A DNA stretch of 64,000 bases from Ferrimonas pelagia. GTDB taxonomy: Bacteria > Pseudomonadota > Gammaproteobacteria > Enterobacterales > Shewanellaceae. A program made the position numbers and the translations under genes. Under the pieces are notes generated by a model, which did no database searches, had not been told where the DNA came from, and saw only the letters and a program-made list of their open reading frames with translations. The DNA is taken from assembly GCF_039543565.1 (NCBI RefSeq), contig NZ_BAABJZ010000003.1, positions 1-64,000 of the forward strand, in the 5' to 3' direction. Below are positions 25,975-34,650 of the stretch, piece by piece (the stretch's first letter is position 1; every line of letters begins with the position of its first letter).

Positions 25975-26023
25975 CTACCTTCTCTATATTTGGGTATCGA
26001 TATGCAAGGGTTCGAATATTAAC

Positions 26024-26052
26024 AAAAAAAGCGCACCTTGGGAGGATGCGCC
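26024..26052 (-). terminator. Terminator between hupB and ppiD
   Basis: On the minus strand a GGCGCATCC...GGTGCGC stem with one bulge is followed by seven T residues. It ends the hupB transcript, so ppiD probably has its own promoter in the short remaining gap. Confidence 0.8.
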
Positions 26053-26104
26053 TTTATTTGTTTGACTATTGTCAGCAATGATCCTAACAACCCCGCCAAA
26101 CAAC

Positions 26105-26131
26105 AACGCTCAAGCCAAAGGCTTGAGCGTT
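26105..26131 (-). other. Perfect hairpin just after hupB
   Basis: A 12-bp perfect stem (AACGCTCAAGCC/GGCTTGAGCGTT) with an AAA loop lies 15 nt past the hupB stop. No T-run follows directly. It may protect the hupB mRNA 3' end or act together with the terminator 53 nt further on. Confidence 0.7.
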
Positions 26132-26146
26132 ACGTGCAAACCGTTC

Positions 26147-26419
26147 TTAGTTTACGGCGTCTTTCAGGGCTTTACCGGCTTTGAAAGCTGGGATCTTAGC
26201 CGCTGCAATTTTGATCTCTTTACCAGTCTGTGGGTTACGACCGGTACGCTCTGCGCGCTCGCGTACTTCGAAAGTACCGAAGCCAACCAGAGAGATCTTA
26301 TCACCGTTTTTCAGAGTTTCGGTGATAGAATCGATGAAAGAGTCCAGAGCACGGCCAGCAGCCGCTTTAGAGATATCTGCGCCGGAAGCAATTTGATCGA
26401 TCAGTTGAGATTTGTTCAT
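26147..26419 (-). CDS. hupB: DNA-binding protein HU-beta
   Basis: This small histone-like protein bends and compacts DNA. The 90-residue protein begins MNKSQLIDQIA and has the family signature GFGTFEVRERAERTGRNPQTG in the DNA-binding arm. AGGGG precedes the ATG, and a consensus-like promoter is visible upstream. Its position between lon and ppiD is as in E. coli. Confidence 0.98.
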   Translation of the reverse strand: MNKSQLIDQIASGADISKAAAGRALDSFIDSITETLKNGDKISLVGFGTFEVRERAERTGRNPQTGKEIKIAAAKIPAFKAGKALKDAVN

Positions 26420-26487
26420 TTCATCCCCTTGAATTCTATTTTTCGCACCGCCGCGATGTCCTTAGTCGGTGCGCGGTCTGTCGAGGT

Positions 26488-26516
26488 TTTATATCAAGCT
26501 TGAAATCGAAGTTCAA
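26488..26516 (-). promoter_or_regulatory. Promoter of hupB
   Basis: On the minus strand TTGAAC (26511-26516) and TATAAA (26488-26493) are separated by exactly 17 nt, about 70 bp upstream of the hupB ATG. Confidence 0.75.
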
Positions 26517-26657
26517 GCACCTTGCAGACTGCTAATTCCATTTATCGGATACGGCTCAAACCCAGTCCTGCTGCGGTCTGCAGACAGATCCGAATTTGTT
26601 CAGTTGTCTACACTACCACGTATTTTCAGCTTGAAAAGCCTTTTTTCGGGTCACGCA

Positions 26658-26685
26658 ATAAAAATGCGCCCTGAATGGGCGCATT
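26658..26685 (-). terminator. Terminator after lon
   Basis: A 9-bp perfect stem (AATGCGCCC/GGGCGCATT) with a 5-nt loop is followed on the minus strand by TTTTATT. It starts 15 nt after the lon stop. Confidence 0.88.
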
Positions 26686-26699
26686 GGTTATTAAACGAG

Positions 26700-29057
26700 T
26701 CACGAACGCGCTTCAATTACCTCAAAGCCCGATGGTGCGTGCTCTAGCGCCAATTCCAGCACCTCATCGATCCACCGTACTGCTTTGATCTCTAGGTCCG
26801 CTTTCACGTTTTCAGGGATCTCTTCCAAGTCGCGTTCATTCTCTTTTGGAATGAGCACCCGCTTGATCCCGCCCCGGTGTGCCGCCAGCAGTTTCTCTTT
26901 CAAACCCCCGATCGGCAGCACCTCACCGCGCAGGGTGATCTCACCGGTCATGGCCACATCGGAGCGCACCGGGTTGCCCGTCAATGAAGACACCAACGCG
27001 GTGCACATAGCAATACCGGCTGAGGGGCCATCTTTCGGGGTTGCGCCTTCGGGGACGTGCACGTGAATGTCACGTTTTTCATAGAAATCCGCATTGACCC
27101 GAAGCTTCTCCGCCCGGGCGCGCACGACGGTCATCGCCGCTTGGATAGACTCCTGCATCACATCGCCGAGCGAGCCGGTATAAGCCAGCTTTCCTTTACC
27201 CGGCACTGAAGTGGTTTCAATGGTCAGCAGATCGCCGCCCACTTCCGTCCAAGCCAATCCCGTCACTTGGCCGATCTGATTGGTCTCCTCCGCCTTACCA
27301 TAATCAAAACGTTGAACCCCCAAATACTCCTTGAGGTTGTCCATATTGACCACCACCGGCTTGTCACTCTTACCCAGCAGGATCTGCTTCACTGCCTTAC
27401 GGCAGATCTTCGAGATCTCCCGCTCTAAGCTCCGCACGCCAGCTTCTCGGGTGTAGTAACGAATAATGCCGATAATGGCGCTGTCGTCCACCACCAGCTC
27501 ACCGGCTTTCACCCCATTGCGCTTGAGTTGCTTGTCGAGCAGGTGCTGCTTCGCGATGTTCAGTTTTTCATCTTCGGTGTATCCCGACAGCCGGATCACT
27601 TCCATCCGATCCAGCAGCGGGCCCGGAATGTTCATCGAGTTCGAGGTCGCCACAAACATCACATCGGACAGATCGTAATCCACCTCCAAGTAATGATCGT
27701 TAAAGGCGTTATTTTGCTCAGGATCCAACACCTCCAGCAGGGCCGAAGCCGGATCGCCGCGCATGTCTGAGCTCATCTTGTCGATCTCATCGAGCAGAAA
27801 CAGCGGGTTCTTCACTCCCACCTTCGACATCTTCTGGATCAACTTGCCCGGCATAGAGCCAATATAGGTCCGACGGTGGCCACGGATCTCCGCTTCGTCT
27901 CGTACCCCACCCAGCGCCATCCGTACGTACTTACGTCCCGTCGCCCTGGCAATAGACTGACCTAAAGAGGTTTTACCCACTCCCGGTGGCCCAACCAAAC
28001 ACAGGATAGGCCCCTTCAGCTGCTTCACCCGCGCCTGAACCGCGAGGTACTCCAGGATCCGCTCTTTGACCTTTTCCAGACCAAAGTGGTCGGCATCGAG
28101 CACGTCACTGGCGACCGCCAGATCCTTCTTCACCTTAGAGCGCTTCGCCCAAGGCACGCTCACCATCCAATCTACGTAGCTGCGCACCACCGTGGCTTCC
28201 GCCGACATCGGTGACATCATCTTGAGCTTATTAAGCTCCGCCGACGCCTTATCTTTGGCTTCCGCGGGCATCTTGGCTTCGTCGATCTTATTGGCCAGCG
28301 CCTCAAACTCATCCGGCGCGTCATCCAGCTCACCCAACTCTTTCTGGATCGCCTTCATCTGCTCATTGAGGTAATACTCGCGCTGGCTCTTCTCCATCTG
28401 CTTTTTCACCCGACCACGGATCTTCTTCTCGACTTGCAGTATGTCGATCTCAGATTCCATCGTCGCCATCAGATATTCGAGCCGCTCCGCGACATCGACC
28501 ATCTCCATCACCGCCTGCTTATCGGCCAGCTTAAGCGGCATATGCGCGGCCATGGTGTCGGCAAGGCGGGCCGCCTCATCGATGCCATTAAGCGACGTCA
28601 GCACCTCGGGCGGGATCTTCTTGTTCAGCTTGATATAGCCTTCAAACTGACTAATTGCAGTGCGGACCAGCACCTCTTCTTCGCGATCCGGCACATTTTT
28701 TGACGAGAGAAACTCCGCTTCCGCCACGAAGAAAGGATCCAGCTCAGTAAACTGGCGGATCCGAGCACGCTGACCGCCCTCGACCAACACCTTCACCGTG
28801 CCATCCGGCAACTTCAAAAGCTGCAGGATCGAGGCTACCGTACCGACATGGTAGATGTCGTTTTCATCCGGCTCATCTTGGTCCGCCTCGCGTTGCGCAA
28901 CCAGCAATACCTGCTTGTCTTGCTCCATCGCCGCTTCAAGGCAACTGATTGATTTTTGGCGCCCGACAAACAGTGGGATCACCATATGGGGATAGACCAC
29001 CACGTCCCTTAAGGGGAGTACGGGAATGACTACGTGATCAGTTCGCTCTAGGGTCAT
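26700..29057 (-). CDS. lon: ATP-dependent protease Lon
   Basis: Lon degrades misfolded and regulatory proteins in the cytosol. The 785-residue protein has the LonN substrate domain (1-200), a coiled-coil region, an AAA+ module (Walker A GPPGVGKTS near 355; Walker B LFLLDEIDK) and a serine-lysine protease domain with PKDGPSAG near residue 680. Length and order (clpX before, hupB after) match the family. Confidence 0.98.
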   Translation of the reverse strand: MTLERTDHVVIPVLPLRDVVVYPHMVIPLFVGRQKSISCLEAAMEQDKQVLLVAQREADQDEPDENDIYHVGTVASILQLLKLPDGTVKVLVEGGQRARIRQFTELDPFFVAEAEFLSSKNVPDREEEVLVRTAISQFEGYIKLNKKIPPEVLTSLNGIDEAARLADTMAAHMPLKLADKQAVMEMVDVAERLEYLMATMESEIDILQVEKKIRGRVKKQMEKSQREYYLNEQMKAIQKELGELDDAPDEFEALANKIDEAKMPAEAKDKASAELNKLKMMSPMSAEATVVRSYVDWMVSVPWAKRSKVKKDLAVASDVLDADHFGLEKVKERILEYLAVQARVKQLKGPILCLVGPPGVGKTSLGQSIARATGRKYVRMALGGVRDEAEIRGHRRTYIGSMPGKLIQKMSKVGVKNPLFLLDEIDKMSSDMRGDPASALLEVLDPEQNNAFNDHYLEVDYDLSDVMFVATSNSMNIPGPLLDRMEVIRLSGYTEDEKLNIAKQHLLDKQLKRNGVKAGELVVDDSAIIGIIRYYTREAGVRSLEREISKICRKAVKQILLGKSDKPVVVNMDNLKEYLGVQRFDYGKAEETNQIGQVTGLAWTEVGGDLLTIETTSVPGKGKLAYTGSLGDVMQESIQAAMTVVRARAEKLRVNADFYEKRDIHVHVPEGATPKDGPSAGIAMCTALVSSLTGNPVRSDVAMTGEITLRGEVLPIGGLKEKLLAAHRGGIKRVLIPKENERDLEEIPENVKADLEIKAVRWIDEVLELALEHAPSGFEVIEARS

Positions 29058-29344
29058 CGCTCACTTCCATTTGGCTGCAGGAAAAAAGAGGGGGTATTGC
29101 CGGTCCAAACCGGGTTAAGTGTTCGCAGCGTAACCGCGCTGTCCCAGCGCATTTACGCTGCGACACTCGAACGTACGCCTCTCGAGTGAGGCTCACATGC
29201 TTCAATGACCAACGGCAGCAGCCTGACCCGTCAAGCCCAATTCAGCTTGGCATCCCTCAGCGTACGCACCGAACCCGTGGAATGGATCGGTTTCGCATAG
29301 TCAGTATATGGTGCTGGATCCAACGGATTCAATGTTACAGGCAC
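29058..29344 (-). other. lon upstream region without a gene
   Basis: No coding sequence is visible between the clpX terminator and lon. The stretch holds a long palindrome at 29120-29166 and a second inverted repeat near 29177-29190 (CCTC-TCGAGT-GAGG type). The lon promoter must lie here. A CTTAACC plus CCCCCTC pair resembles a heat-shock promoter, but its spacing of about 18 nt is poor. Confidence 0.5.
29120..29166. repeat. Long imperfect palindrome upstream of lon
   Basis: Arms GTGT-CGCAGCGTAA / TTACGCTGCG-ACAC and an inner pair GCGCTG/CAGCGC are interrupted only by a bulged T and one 2-nt mismatch, with loop TCC. The RNA form would be an unusually stable stem of nearly 20 bp in the lon leader or promoter region. 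Confidence 0.8.
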
Positions 29345-29369
29345 AAAAAAGGGGCCCTTTGGCCCCTTT
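29345..29369 (-). terminator. Terminator after clpX
   Basis: A 9-bp stem (AAAGGGGCC/GGCCCCTTT) with a 4-nt loop is followed on the minus strand by six T residues, 41 nt past the clpX stop. Confidence 0.93.
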
Positions 29370-29409
29370 CCAATCAATCACCTGGCAAATATTCGCCAAG
29401 CTTGCGCCG

Positions 29410-30687
29410 TCATTCTGCTGCGGCGGCTTGGGCCTCGCTGCGATAGATCAACAGCGGCTCAGATTCTCCGCGGATCACCGACTCATCGACCACCACCTTT
29501 TCGACATTATCGATGGACGGCAGATCGTACATGGTGTTCAGCAAGGTCCCTTCTACGATCGAACGCAGACCACGCGCACCGGTTTTCCGTTCCATCGCTT
29601 TGCGAGCGATCGCGCGCAAGGCATCTTCACGGAACTCAAGCTCAGTGCCTTCCAGCTCAAACAAAGCACCATATTGCTTGGTCAAAGCGTTCTTCGGCTC
29701 GTTGAGGATCTGCACCAGCGCGTCCTCATCCAACTCACCCAAGGTCGCCAACACCGGCAGACGGCCAATGAACTCAGGGATCAGGCCATATTTGACCAGA
29801 TCTTCCGGCTCGACCTGAGCGAAGGTTTCGGTGATCGACTTGCCATCGTCCTGGCTGCGGACTTCCGCACCAAATCCGATCCCGGTGCCGACAAAGGCAC
29901 GCTGATCGATCACCTTATCCAAGCCGGCAAACGCCCCACCACAGATAAACAGGATCTTGGAGGTATCCACCTGCAAAAATTCCTGCTGCGGATGCTTGCG
30001 CCCACCTTGCGGCGGAACCGCAGCCACGGTGCCTTCGATTAACTTCAGCAATGCCTGCTGTACGCCTTCGCCGGACACATCCCGGGTGATCGAGGGGTTG
30101 TCAGATTTGCGTGAGATCTTGTCGATCTCATCGATGTAGACAATGCCGCGCTGGGCCTTCTCGACATCATAGTCGCACTTCTGCAACAGCTTCTGGATGA
30201 TGTTCTCGACGTCTTCACCCACATAACCGGCCTCGGTCAGTGTGGTGGCGTCCGCCATGGTAAACGGCACATCCAGTAAGCGCGCCATCGTCTCCGCCAG
30301 CAGGGTCTTACCCGAACCGGTAGGACCGATCAACAGGATGTTACTCTTACCCAGCTCCACCTCTGCGCTCCCGCCGCCATGGCGCAAACGTTTGTAGTGG
30401 TTATAGACCGCAACAGACAATACCTTCTTCGCCTGTTCCTGACCAATGACGTACTCGTCCAGATGGGCTCGGATCTCATGAGGGGTCGGTAACCGATCTG
30501 CCTGACGTTTCGGCGTCAGCTCTTTTACTTCTTCGCGGATGATGTCGTTGCACAATTCAACGCACTCATCACACACATAAACCGAAGGGCCGGCAATTAA
30601 CTTACGCACTTCGTGCTGGCTTTTGCCACAGAAAGAGCAATACAGCAATTTGCTGTTATCGCCATCACCCTTGTGGATATCACTCAT
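29410..30687 (-). CDS. clpX: ATP-dependent Clp protease ATP-binding subunit ClpX
   Basis: ClpX unfolds substrates and feeds them to ClpP. The 425-residue protein has the N-terminal zinc-binding domain (CSFC at 18-21, CDEC around 39-42), Walker A GPTGSGKT near residue 120, Walker B IVYIDEIDK, and RKSD/GAR-like pore-loop elements. It follows clpP with a gap of about 67 nt, as in other Gammaproteobacteria. Confidence 0.98.
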   Translation of the reverse strand: MSDIHKGDGDNSKLLYCSFCGKSQHEVRKLIAGPSVYVCDECVELCNDIIREEVKELTPKRQADRLPTPHEIRAHLDEYVIGQEQAKKVLSVAVYNHYKRLRHGGGSAEVELGKSNILLIGPTGSGKTLLAETMARLLDVPFTMADATTLTEAGYVGEDVENIIQKLLQKCDYDVEKAQRGIVYIDEIDKISRKSDNPSITRDVSGEGVQQALLKLIEGTVAAVPPQGGRKHPQQEFLQVDTSKILFICGGAFAGLDKVIDQRAFVGTGIGFGAEVRSQDDGKSITETFAQVEPEDLVKYGLIPEFIGRLPVLATLGELDEDALVQILNEPKNALTKQYGALFELEGTELEFREDALRAIARKAMERKTGARGLRSIVEGTLLNTMYDLPSIDNVEKVVVDESVIRGESEPLLIYRSEAQAAAAE

Positions 30688-30754
30688 TCACTACCCCTTC
30701 ATACAGGCGCTTTACAGTCTTTATACAGTCTATGACAGGGTACACGCTTTTGCT

Positions 30755-31372
30755 CTACGCGGTAACCCGTCTTGCCAGTACTGAGTCCACCAAACCGTAC
30801 TCGACTGACTGATCAGCACTCATAAAGTTATCGCGGTCGGTATCTCGCTCGATCACTTCCATTGGCTGTCCGGTATGTTCGGCCAGCAGAGTGTTGAGCT
30901 TATGTTTGATGCCGATGATCTCTTGCGCATGGATAGCAATATCCGACGCCTGGCCCTGGAAGCCGCCCAGAGGCTGATGGATCATCACGCGGGCGTTCGG
31001 CAGCACGTGGCGCTTACCCTTAGCCCCGCCAGCGAGCAGGAAGGCGCCCATGCTGGCCGCTTGGCCCATGCACACGGTGCTCACATCTGGCTTAATAAAC
31101 TGCATGGTGTCGTAGATCGACATCCCCGCCGTGACCGAGCCACCTGGGGAGTTGATGTACAGATAGATATCCTTATCGGGATTCTCTGACTCCAGGAACA
31201 ACAACTGCGCGACCACCAAATTCGCCATATGATCCTCAACCGGTCCGGTCAAGAAGATCACGCGCTCCTTTAGCAAACGAGAGTAGATGTCGTACGAACG
31301 CTCACCTTTGGCGGTTTGTTCCACCACCATGGGCACCAGGGCGTTCAGCGGAGAATCTTGCAAATGCTGCAT
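30755..31372 (-). CDS. clpP: ATP-dependent Clp protease proteolytic subunit ClpP
   Basis: ClpP is the tetradecameric serine protease partner of ClpX. The 205-residue protein has the catalytic triad Ser107 (GQAASMG), His132 (MIHQPLG) and Asp181 (ERDTDRDNF). The ATG at 31372 is the natural start; an in-frame TTG 21 nt upstream would add seven residues. GGGA lies about 12 nt before the ATG. A strong hairpin immediately upstream separates it from tig. Confidence 0.97.
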   Translation of the reverse strand: MQHLQDSPLNALVPMVVEQTAKGERSYDIYSRLLKERVIFLTGPVEDHMANLVVAQLLFLESENPDKDIYLYINSPGGSVTAGMSIYDTMQFIKPDVSTVCMGQAASMGAFLLAGGAKGKRHVLPNARVMIHQPLGGFQGQASDIAIHAQEIIGIKHKLNTLLAEHTGQPMEVIERDTDRDNFMSADQSVEYGLVDSVLARRVTA

Positions 31373-31394
31373 AATTTGTCGTTTCCCTAACAAA

Positions 31395-31428
31395 ATGGCT
31401 CGTATGAGCGAAGCCTCATACGAGCCAT
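31395..31428 (-). terminator. Strong hairpin between tig and clpP
   Basis: A perfect 14-bp stem (ATGGCTCGTATGAG and its complement) with a 6-nt loop is followed on the minus strand by TTTTGTT, 22 nt before the clpP ATG. It is probably a tig terminator or attenuator that still leaves clpP expression possible from its own promoter. Confidence 0.75.
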
Positions 31429-31435
31429 TATAAGA

Positions 31436-31452
31436 TTGGCCGATAAGGCCAA
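31436..31452 (-). other. Small hairpin after tig
   Basis: A TTGGCC/GGCCAA stem with a 5-nt loop lies between the tig stop and the larger tig-clpP hairpin. Confidence 0.5.
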
Positions 31453-31468
31453 GTCAAATCACAGAGAC

Positions 31469-32773
31469 TTAGCGCTGCTGCTGGTTCATGAACTCTTCAA
31501 AGTTCACTTCTTTCTCAGTAACTTTAGCTTCTGCCAGAATCGCGTCAACTGCTTGTTCTTCCAAAGCAACATTGCGCATGTTCTGCATCATCTCATCGTT
31601 CTTGGCGTAGTAATCCTGAACTTCCTGAGGATCTTCGTAAGCGGACGCCATTTCGGCGATCAGCGCGTTCACACGCTCATCTTCCACTTTCAGATCTTTA
31701 GACTTGATCACTTCGCCCAGCAACAGGCCAACCTGCACACGGCGCTTCGCTTCGTCAGCAAACAGTTCTGCTGGCAGCTCAGGCATGTTGTTGCCTTGCT
31801 GGCCACCAAAGCGCTGCATCGCTTGCTGGCGCAGCTGACCCACTTCCTGATCAACCAGAGCCGATGGCATATCGATGTCGTTGGCCTTAACCAGACCTTC
31901 GATAACCTGCTGCTTGGTGGCGTTCTTCAGCGCTTGCTTCAGCTCACGCTCCATGTTCTTACGAACCTCGGCGCGCAGGGCTTCAACACCGCCTTCGGCG
32001 ATACCAAATTTAACCACGAAGTCATCGTTCAGCTCAGGCAGAACCTGCGCTTCAACGGCGTGCAGTTTGATGGCGAAGGAAGCCGCTTTACCTTTCAGGT
32101 TTTCAGCGTGGTAATCCTCTGGGAAGGTTACTTCAACCGCAAACTCTTCGCCCGCTTTGTGGCCTTTGATGCCTTCTTCAAAGCCAGGGATCATACGACC
32201 GGAACCGATCTCCAGCTCAAAGTTCTCGGCCTTACCGCCTTCAAACTCTTCGCCGTCGATGGAGCCGTTGAAGTCAAACTTCACACGGTCGCTGTCGGCC
32301 GCTTCGCGCTCAACCGCTTCGAAAGCAGCGTGCTGCTTACGCAGAGTTTCCAGCATGGTGTCAACGTTCGCTTCGGTCACGTCACAAACTGGCTTTTCTA
32401 CTTCGATGCTGTCCAGACCAGACAGCTCTACCTCAGGGTAGACTTCAAACAGAGCGGCAAACTCCAGATCCTGACCTTCGTCGGATTTCAGAGGCTCAAA
32501 TCGTGGCATGCCCGCTGGGTTCAGCTTCTGCTCAACCACAGCCTGGAAGAAGCTGTGCTGCATTACGTCACCCAGAACTTGGGCGCGAATGGCTTGGCCG
32601 TAACGCTTCTTAAACACAGACACTGGAACCTTGCCAGGACGGAAGCCATCCAGACGGATACGCTTGGCTTCTTTTTTCATCTCTTCGATCACCTTTGGCT
32701 CGAACTCAGTCGCTGCCACGGTGATGGTCATGCGGCGTTCCAGGCCCTGGGTGGTTTCAACGGAAACTTGCAT
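31469..32773 (-). CDS. tig: Trigger factor
   Basis: This is the ribosome-bound chaperone and prolyl isomerase that meets nascent chains. In the 434-residue protein the ribosome-binding loop is visible near residue 44 (GFRPGKVP). The FKBP-type domain spans about 150-245 and the helical chaperone domain fills the rest. GAGG lies 7 nt before the ATG. It heads the tig-clpP-clpX-lon series. Confidence 0.97.
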   Translation of the reverse strand: MQVSVETTQGLERRMTITVAATEFEPKVIEEMKKEAKRIRLDGFRPGKVPVSVFKKRYGQAIRAQVLGDVMQHSFFQAVVEQKLNPAGMPRFEPLKSDEGQDLEFAALFEVYPEVELSGLDSIEVEKPVCDVTEANVDTMLETLRKQHAAFEAVEREAADSDRVKFDFNGSIDGEEFEGGKAENFELEIGSGRMIPGFEEGIKGHKAGEEFAVEVTFPEDYHAENLKGKAASFAIKLHAVEAQVLPELNDDFVVKFGIAEGGVEALRAEVRKNMERELKQALKNATKQQVIEGLVKANDIDMPSALVDQEVGQLRQQAMQRFGGQQGNNMPELPAELFADEAKRRVQVGLLLGEVIKSKDLKVEDERVNALIAEMASAYEDPQEVQDYYAKNDEMMQNMRNVALEEQAVDAILAEAKVTEKEVNFEEFMNQQQR

Positions 32774-32969
32774 TTCGTTACCTCAGTACTCGATATTCTT
32801 TTGGCTTCCTGCCGGTCCATACCGACAGGAATAAATCCGGTCCCAATGAAGGCGAAAAATTGCCCCACACTGGGCGCTACAGGCGTCCACGCCTTAATAA
32901 AGGACGGGCTATTATAGCGGCAGGTTTGAAGAGAGTCGAGATGGGGATCATGAGCCGGAGCACAAAGCA

Positions 32970-33002
32970 AAAAGGGGAGATGCATAATGCATCTCCCCTT
33001 TT
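32970..33002. terminator. Bidirectional terminator after the tRNA-Pro/Arg/His operon
   Basis: A perfect 15-bp stem starting AAAAGGGGAGATGCA, with a 3-nt loop, ends in T-runs on both strands. On the minus strand it follows tRNA-His by 9 nt. Confidence 0.9.
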
Positions 33003-33011
33003 CTAAATGGG

Positions 33012-33088
33012 TGGGGTGGCTAACGGGACTTGAACCCGCGACAACCGGAATCACAATCCGGGACTCTACCAACTGAGCTATAGCCACC
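33012..33088 (-). tRNA. tRNA-His (GUG)
   Basis: The 77-nt gene includes the encoded G-1 typical of tRNA-His and an encoded CCA. The anticodon loop UUGUGAU gives GUG. It is the last gene of a three-tRNA operon. Confidence 0.97.
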
Positions 33089-33099
33089 ACCGAGTTTTA

Positions 33100-33176
33100 T
33101 GGCACGCCCGGCAGGATTCGAACCCGCGGCCATCCGCTTAGAAGGCGGATGCTCTATCCAACTGAGCTACGGGCGC
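33100..33176 (-). tRNA. tRNA-Arg (UCU)
   Basis: A 77-nt cloverleaf with encoded CCA; the anticodon loop CUUCUAA gives UCU. It lies 11 nt from tRNA-His. Confidence 0.97.
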
Positions 33177-33211
33177 AGAGAATACGGCAATATTTGCGTA
33201 CCACTAAAAAG

Positions 33212-33288
<77 letters not shown>

Positions 33289-33329
33289 ACGTTGTCCTAT
33301 CAATTGGGTCCTGTGATAGCAGGCGCGAC

Positions 33330-33359
33330 ATTATCGTAATGTGGCTGTTCCCCAGTCAA
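33330..33359 (-). promoter_or_regulatory. Promoter of the Pro/Arg/His tRNA operon
   Basis: On the minus strand TTGACT (33354-33359) and GATAAT (33330-33335) are 18 nt apart, followed by the GC-rich discriminator GTCGCGCC. It lies about 40 nt upstream of tRNA-Pro. Confidence 0.75.
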
Positions 33360-33590
33360 GTGCATGACGCTGCGCCATGGCCTCTCAACGGGGGCGGATA
33401 TTAGACCTCTCTCGATCTGCCGTCAATCACTTTTTCCAACAACAATGCCGTTTGGCTAAAGCTTGAACGCCTCCACGTCGCGCGGCGTAATTTACCCCGC
33501 TAACCCACCCACGCCGCGTGACCACAATCACACTTACTGGTAAAATGCGCTCGGCATCCATTCCCCCTAATTATAACCAAAAGGATGACT
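33360..33590. other. Gap between the tRNA promoter and folD
   Basis: No gene is visible. The right part should hold the folD promoter; a TAAAAT at about 33541 is a possible -10, but I see no convincing -35 element. Confidence 0.4.
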
Positions 33591-34454
33591 ATGACTGCCC
33601 AGCTCATTGATGGAAAAGTGATTGCTGCCGACGTCCGCCAAAAGATCCAACAAGAAGTGGCGTCCCGTTCCGCTTTAGATAAACGCCCCCCCGGCCTCGC
33701 CGTGATCCTGGTTGGCCATGATCCCGCCTCACAGGTTTATGTCGGCAATAAACGCCGCGCTTGTGAACAGGTTGGCTTTTACTCCCGCAGCTATGACCTA
33801 CCCGACGACACTCAACTCGACCAGCTACTGCCCCTGCTTGATCAGCTCAATGCCGATCCACTCATCGACGGGATCCTGGTCCAGCTGCCGCTGCCGGCGC
33901 ATATCGACACCACTCAGGTGATCGAACGGATCCGGCCCGACAAGGACGTCGACGGCTTCCATCCATACAATATCGGCCGACTGGCCCAGCGCATGCCCGT
34001 GCTTCGCCCCTGCACCCCAATGGGGATCATGACCCTAATACGCTCAACCGGTGTCCGCCCCCAAGGGCTGCACGCTGTGGTGGTGGGCGCCTCCAACATT
34101 GTCGGTCGGCCCATGAGTCTCGAACTCTTGTTGCGCGGTTGCACCACAACGACCTGTCATCGCTTTACCGAAGATCTGCAATACCATGTTAGTCAGGCCG
34201 ATCTGCTGATCGTGGCCGTCGGTAAACCCAATTTTATCCCTGGTCATTGGATCAAGCCCGGCGCCATTGTTATCGACGTGGGGATCAATCGATTGGAGAA
34301 TGGCAAGCTAACCGGCGATGTCGAGTTTACCACGGCCGCCGAACGCGCCGGATTCATCACCCCTGTCCCCGGCGGCGTGGGACCAATGACCATCGCCAGC
34401 CTGCTGGAAAATACCCTGTATGCCTGCAAGCGCTATCACAGCACTGAAGCGTAG
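33591..34454 (+). CDS. folD: Bifunctional methylenetetrahydrofolate dehydrogenase/cyclohydrolase
   Basis: FolD interconverts 5,10-methylene-THF, methenyl-THF and 10-formyl-THF in cytosolic one-carbon metabolism. The 287-residue protein shows the family signatures (PVLRPCTPMGIMTL; VVVGASNIVGRPMSLELL; PGGVGPMTIASLLENT). Two ATGs lie 6 nt apart. The second, at 33591, has AAGG at 6-nt spacing, while the first abuts it, so 33591 is preferred. Confidence 0.97.
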   Translation: MTAQLIDGKVIAADVRQKIQQEVASRSALDKRPPGLAVILVGHDPASQVYVGNKRRACEQVGFYSRSYDLPDDTQLDQLLPLLDQLNADPLIDGILVQLPLPAHIDTTQVIERIRPDKDVDGFHPYNIGRLAQRMPVLRPCTPMGIMTLIRSTGVRPQGLHAVVVGASNIVGRPMSLELLLRGCTTTTCHRFTEDLQYHVSQADLLIVAVGKPNFIPGHWIKPGAIVIDVGINRLENGKLTGDVEFTTAAERAGFITPVPGGVGPMTIASLLENTLYACKRYHSTEA

Positions 34455-34468
34455 AGCCGAGACAAATA

Positions 34469-34494
34469 GCCCGGTCAAGGACGGTTTACCGGGC
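34469..34494 (+). terminator. Weak terminator after folD
   Basis: A 7-bp stem (GCCCGGT/ACCGGGC) with a 12-nt loop follows the folD stop by 14 nt; only GCTTTC follows it. Confidence 0.45.
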
Positions 34495-34650
34495 GCTTTC
34501 AGCCAATGACAGGCCAACAGAGGCGCGCCTCGGACCGAAGGACGGGTTAGGTAAAACGCACCGCGTCATCGATGACACTGGTGTTGTTAAGCATCTGTCA
34601 CGACACGGCCGACGCTAAAACCAACCTGCGAGCCGATGTGTCTGGGTGAT

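Noticed and set aside
29080..29125. Heat-shock (sigma-32) promoter before lon
   Set aside because: CTTAACC and CCCCCTC are only partial matches and are spaced about 18 nt apart, outside the usual range.
31436..32917. A 493-codon open frame antisense to tig
   Set aside because: It covers the tig coding frame and both flanking hairpins and has no family features; tig itself is certain.
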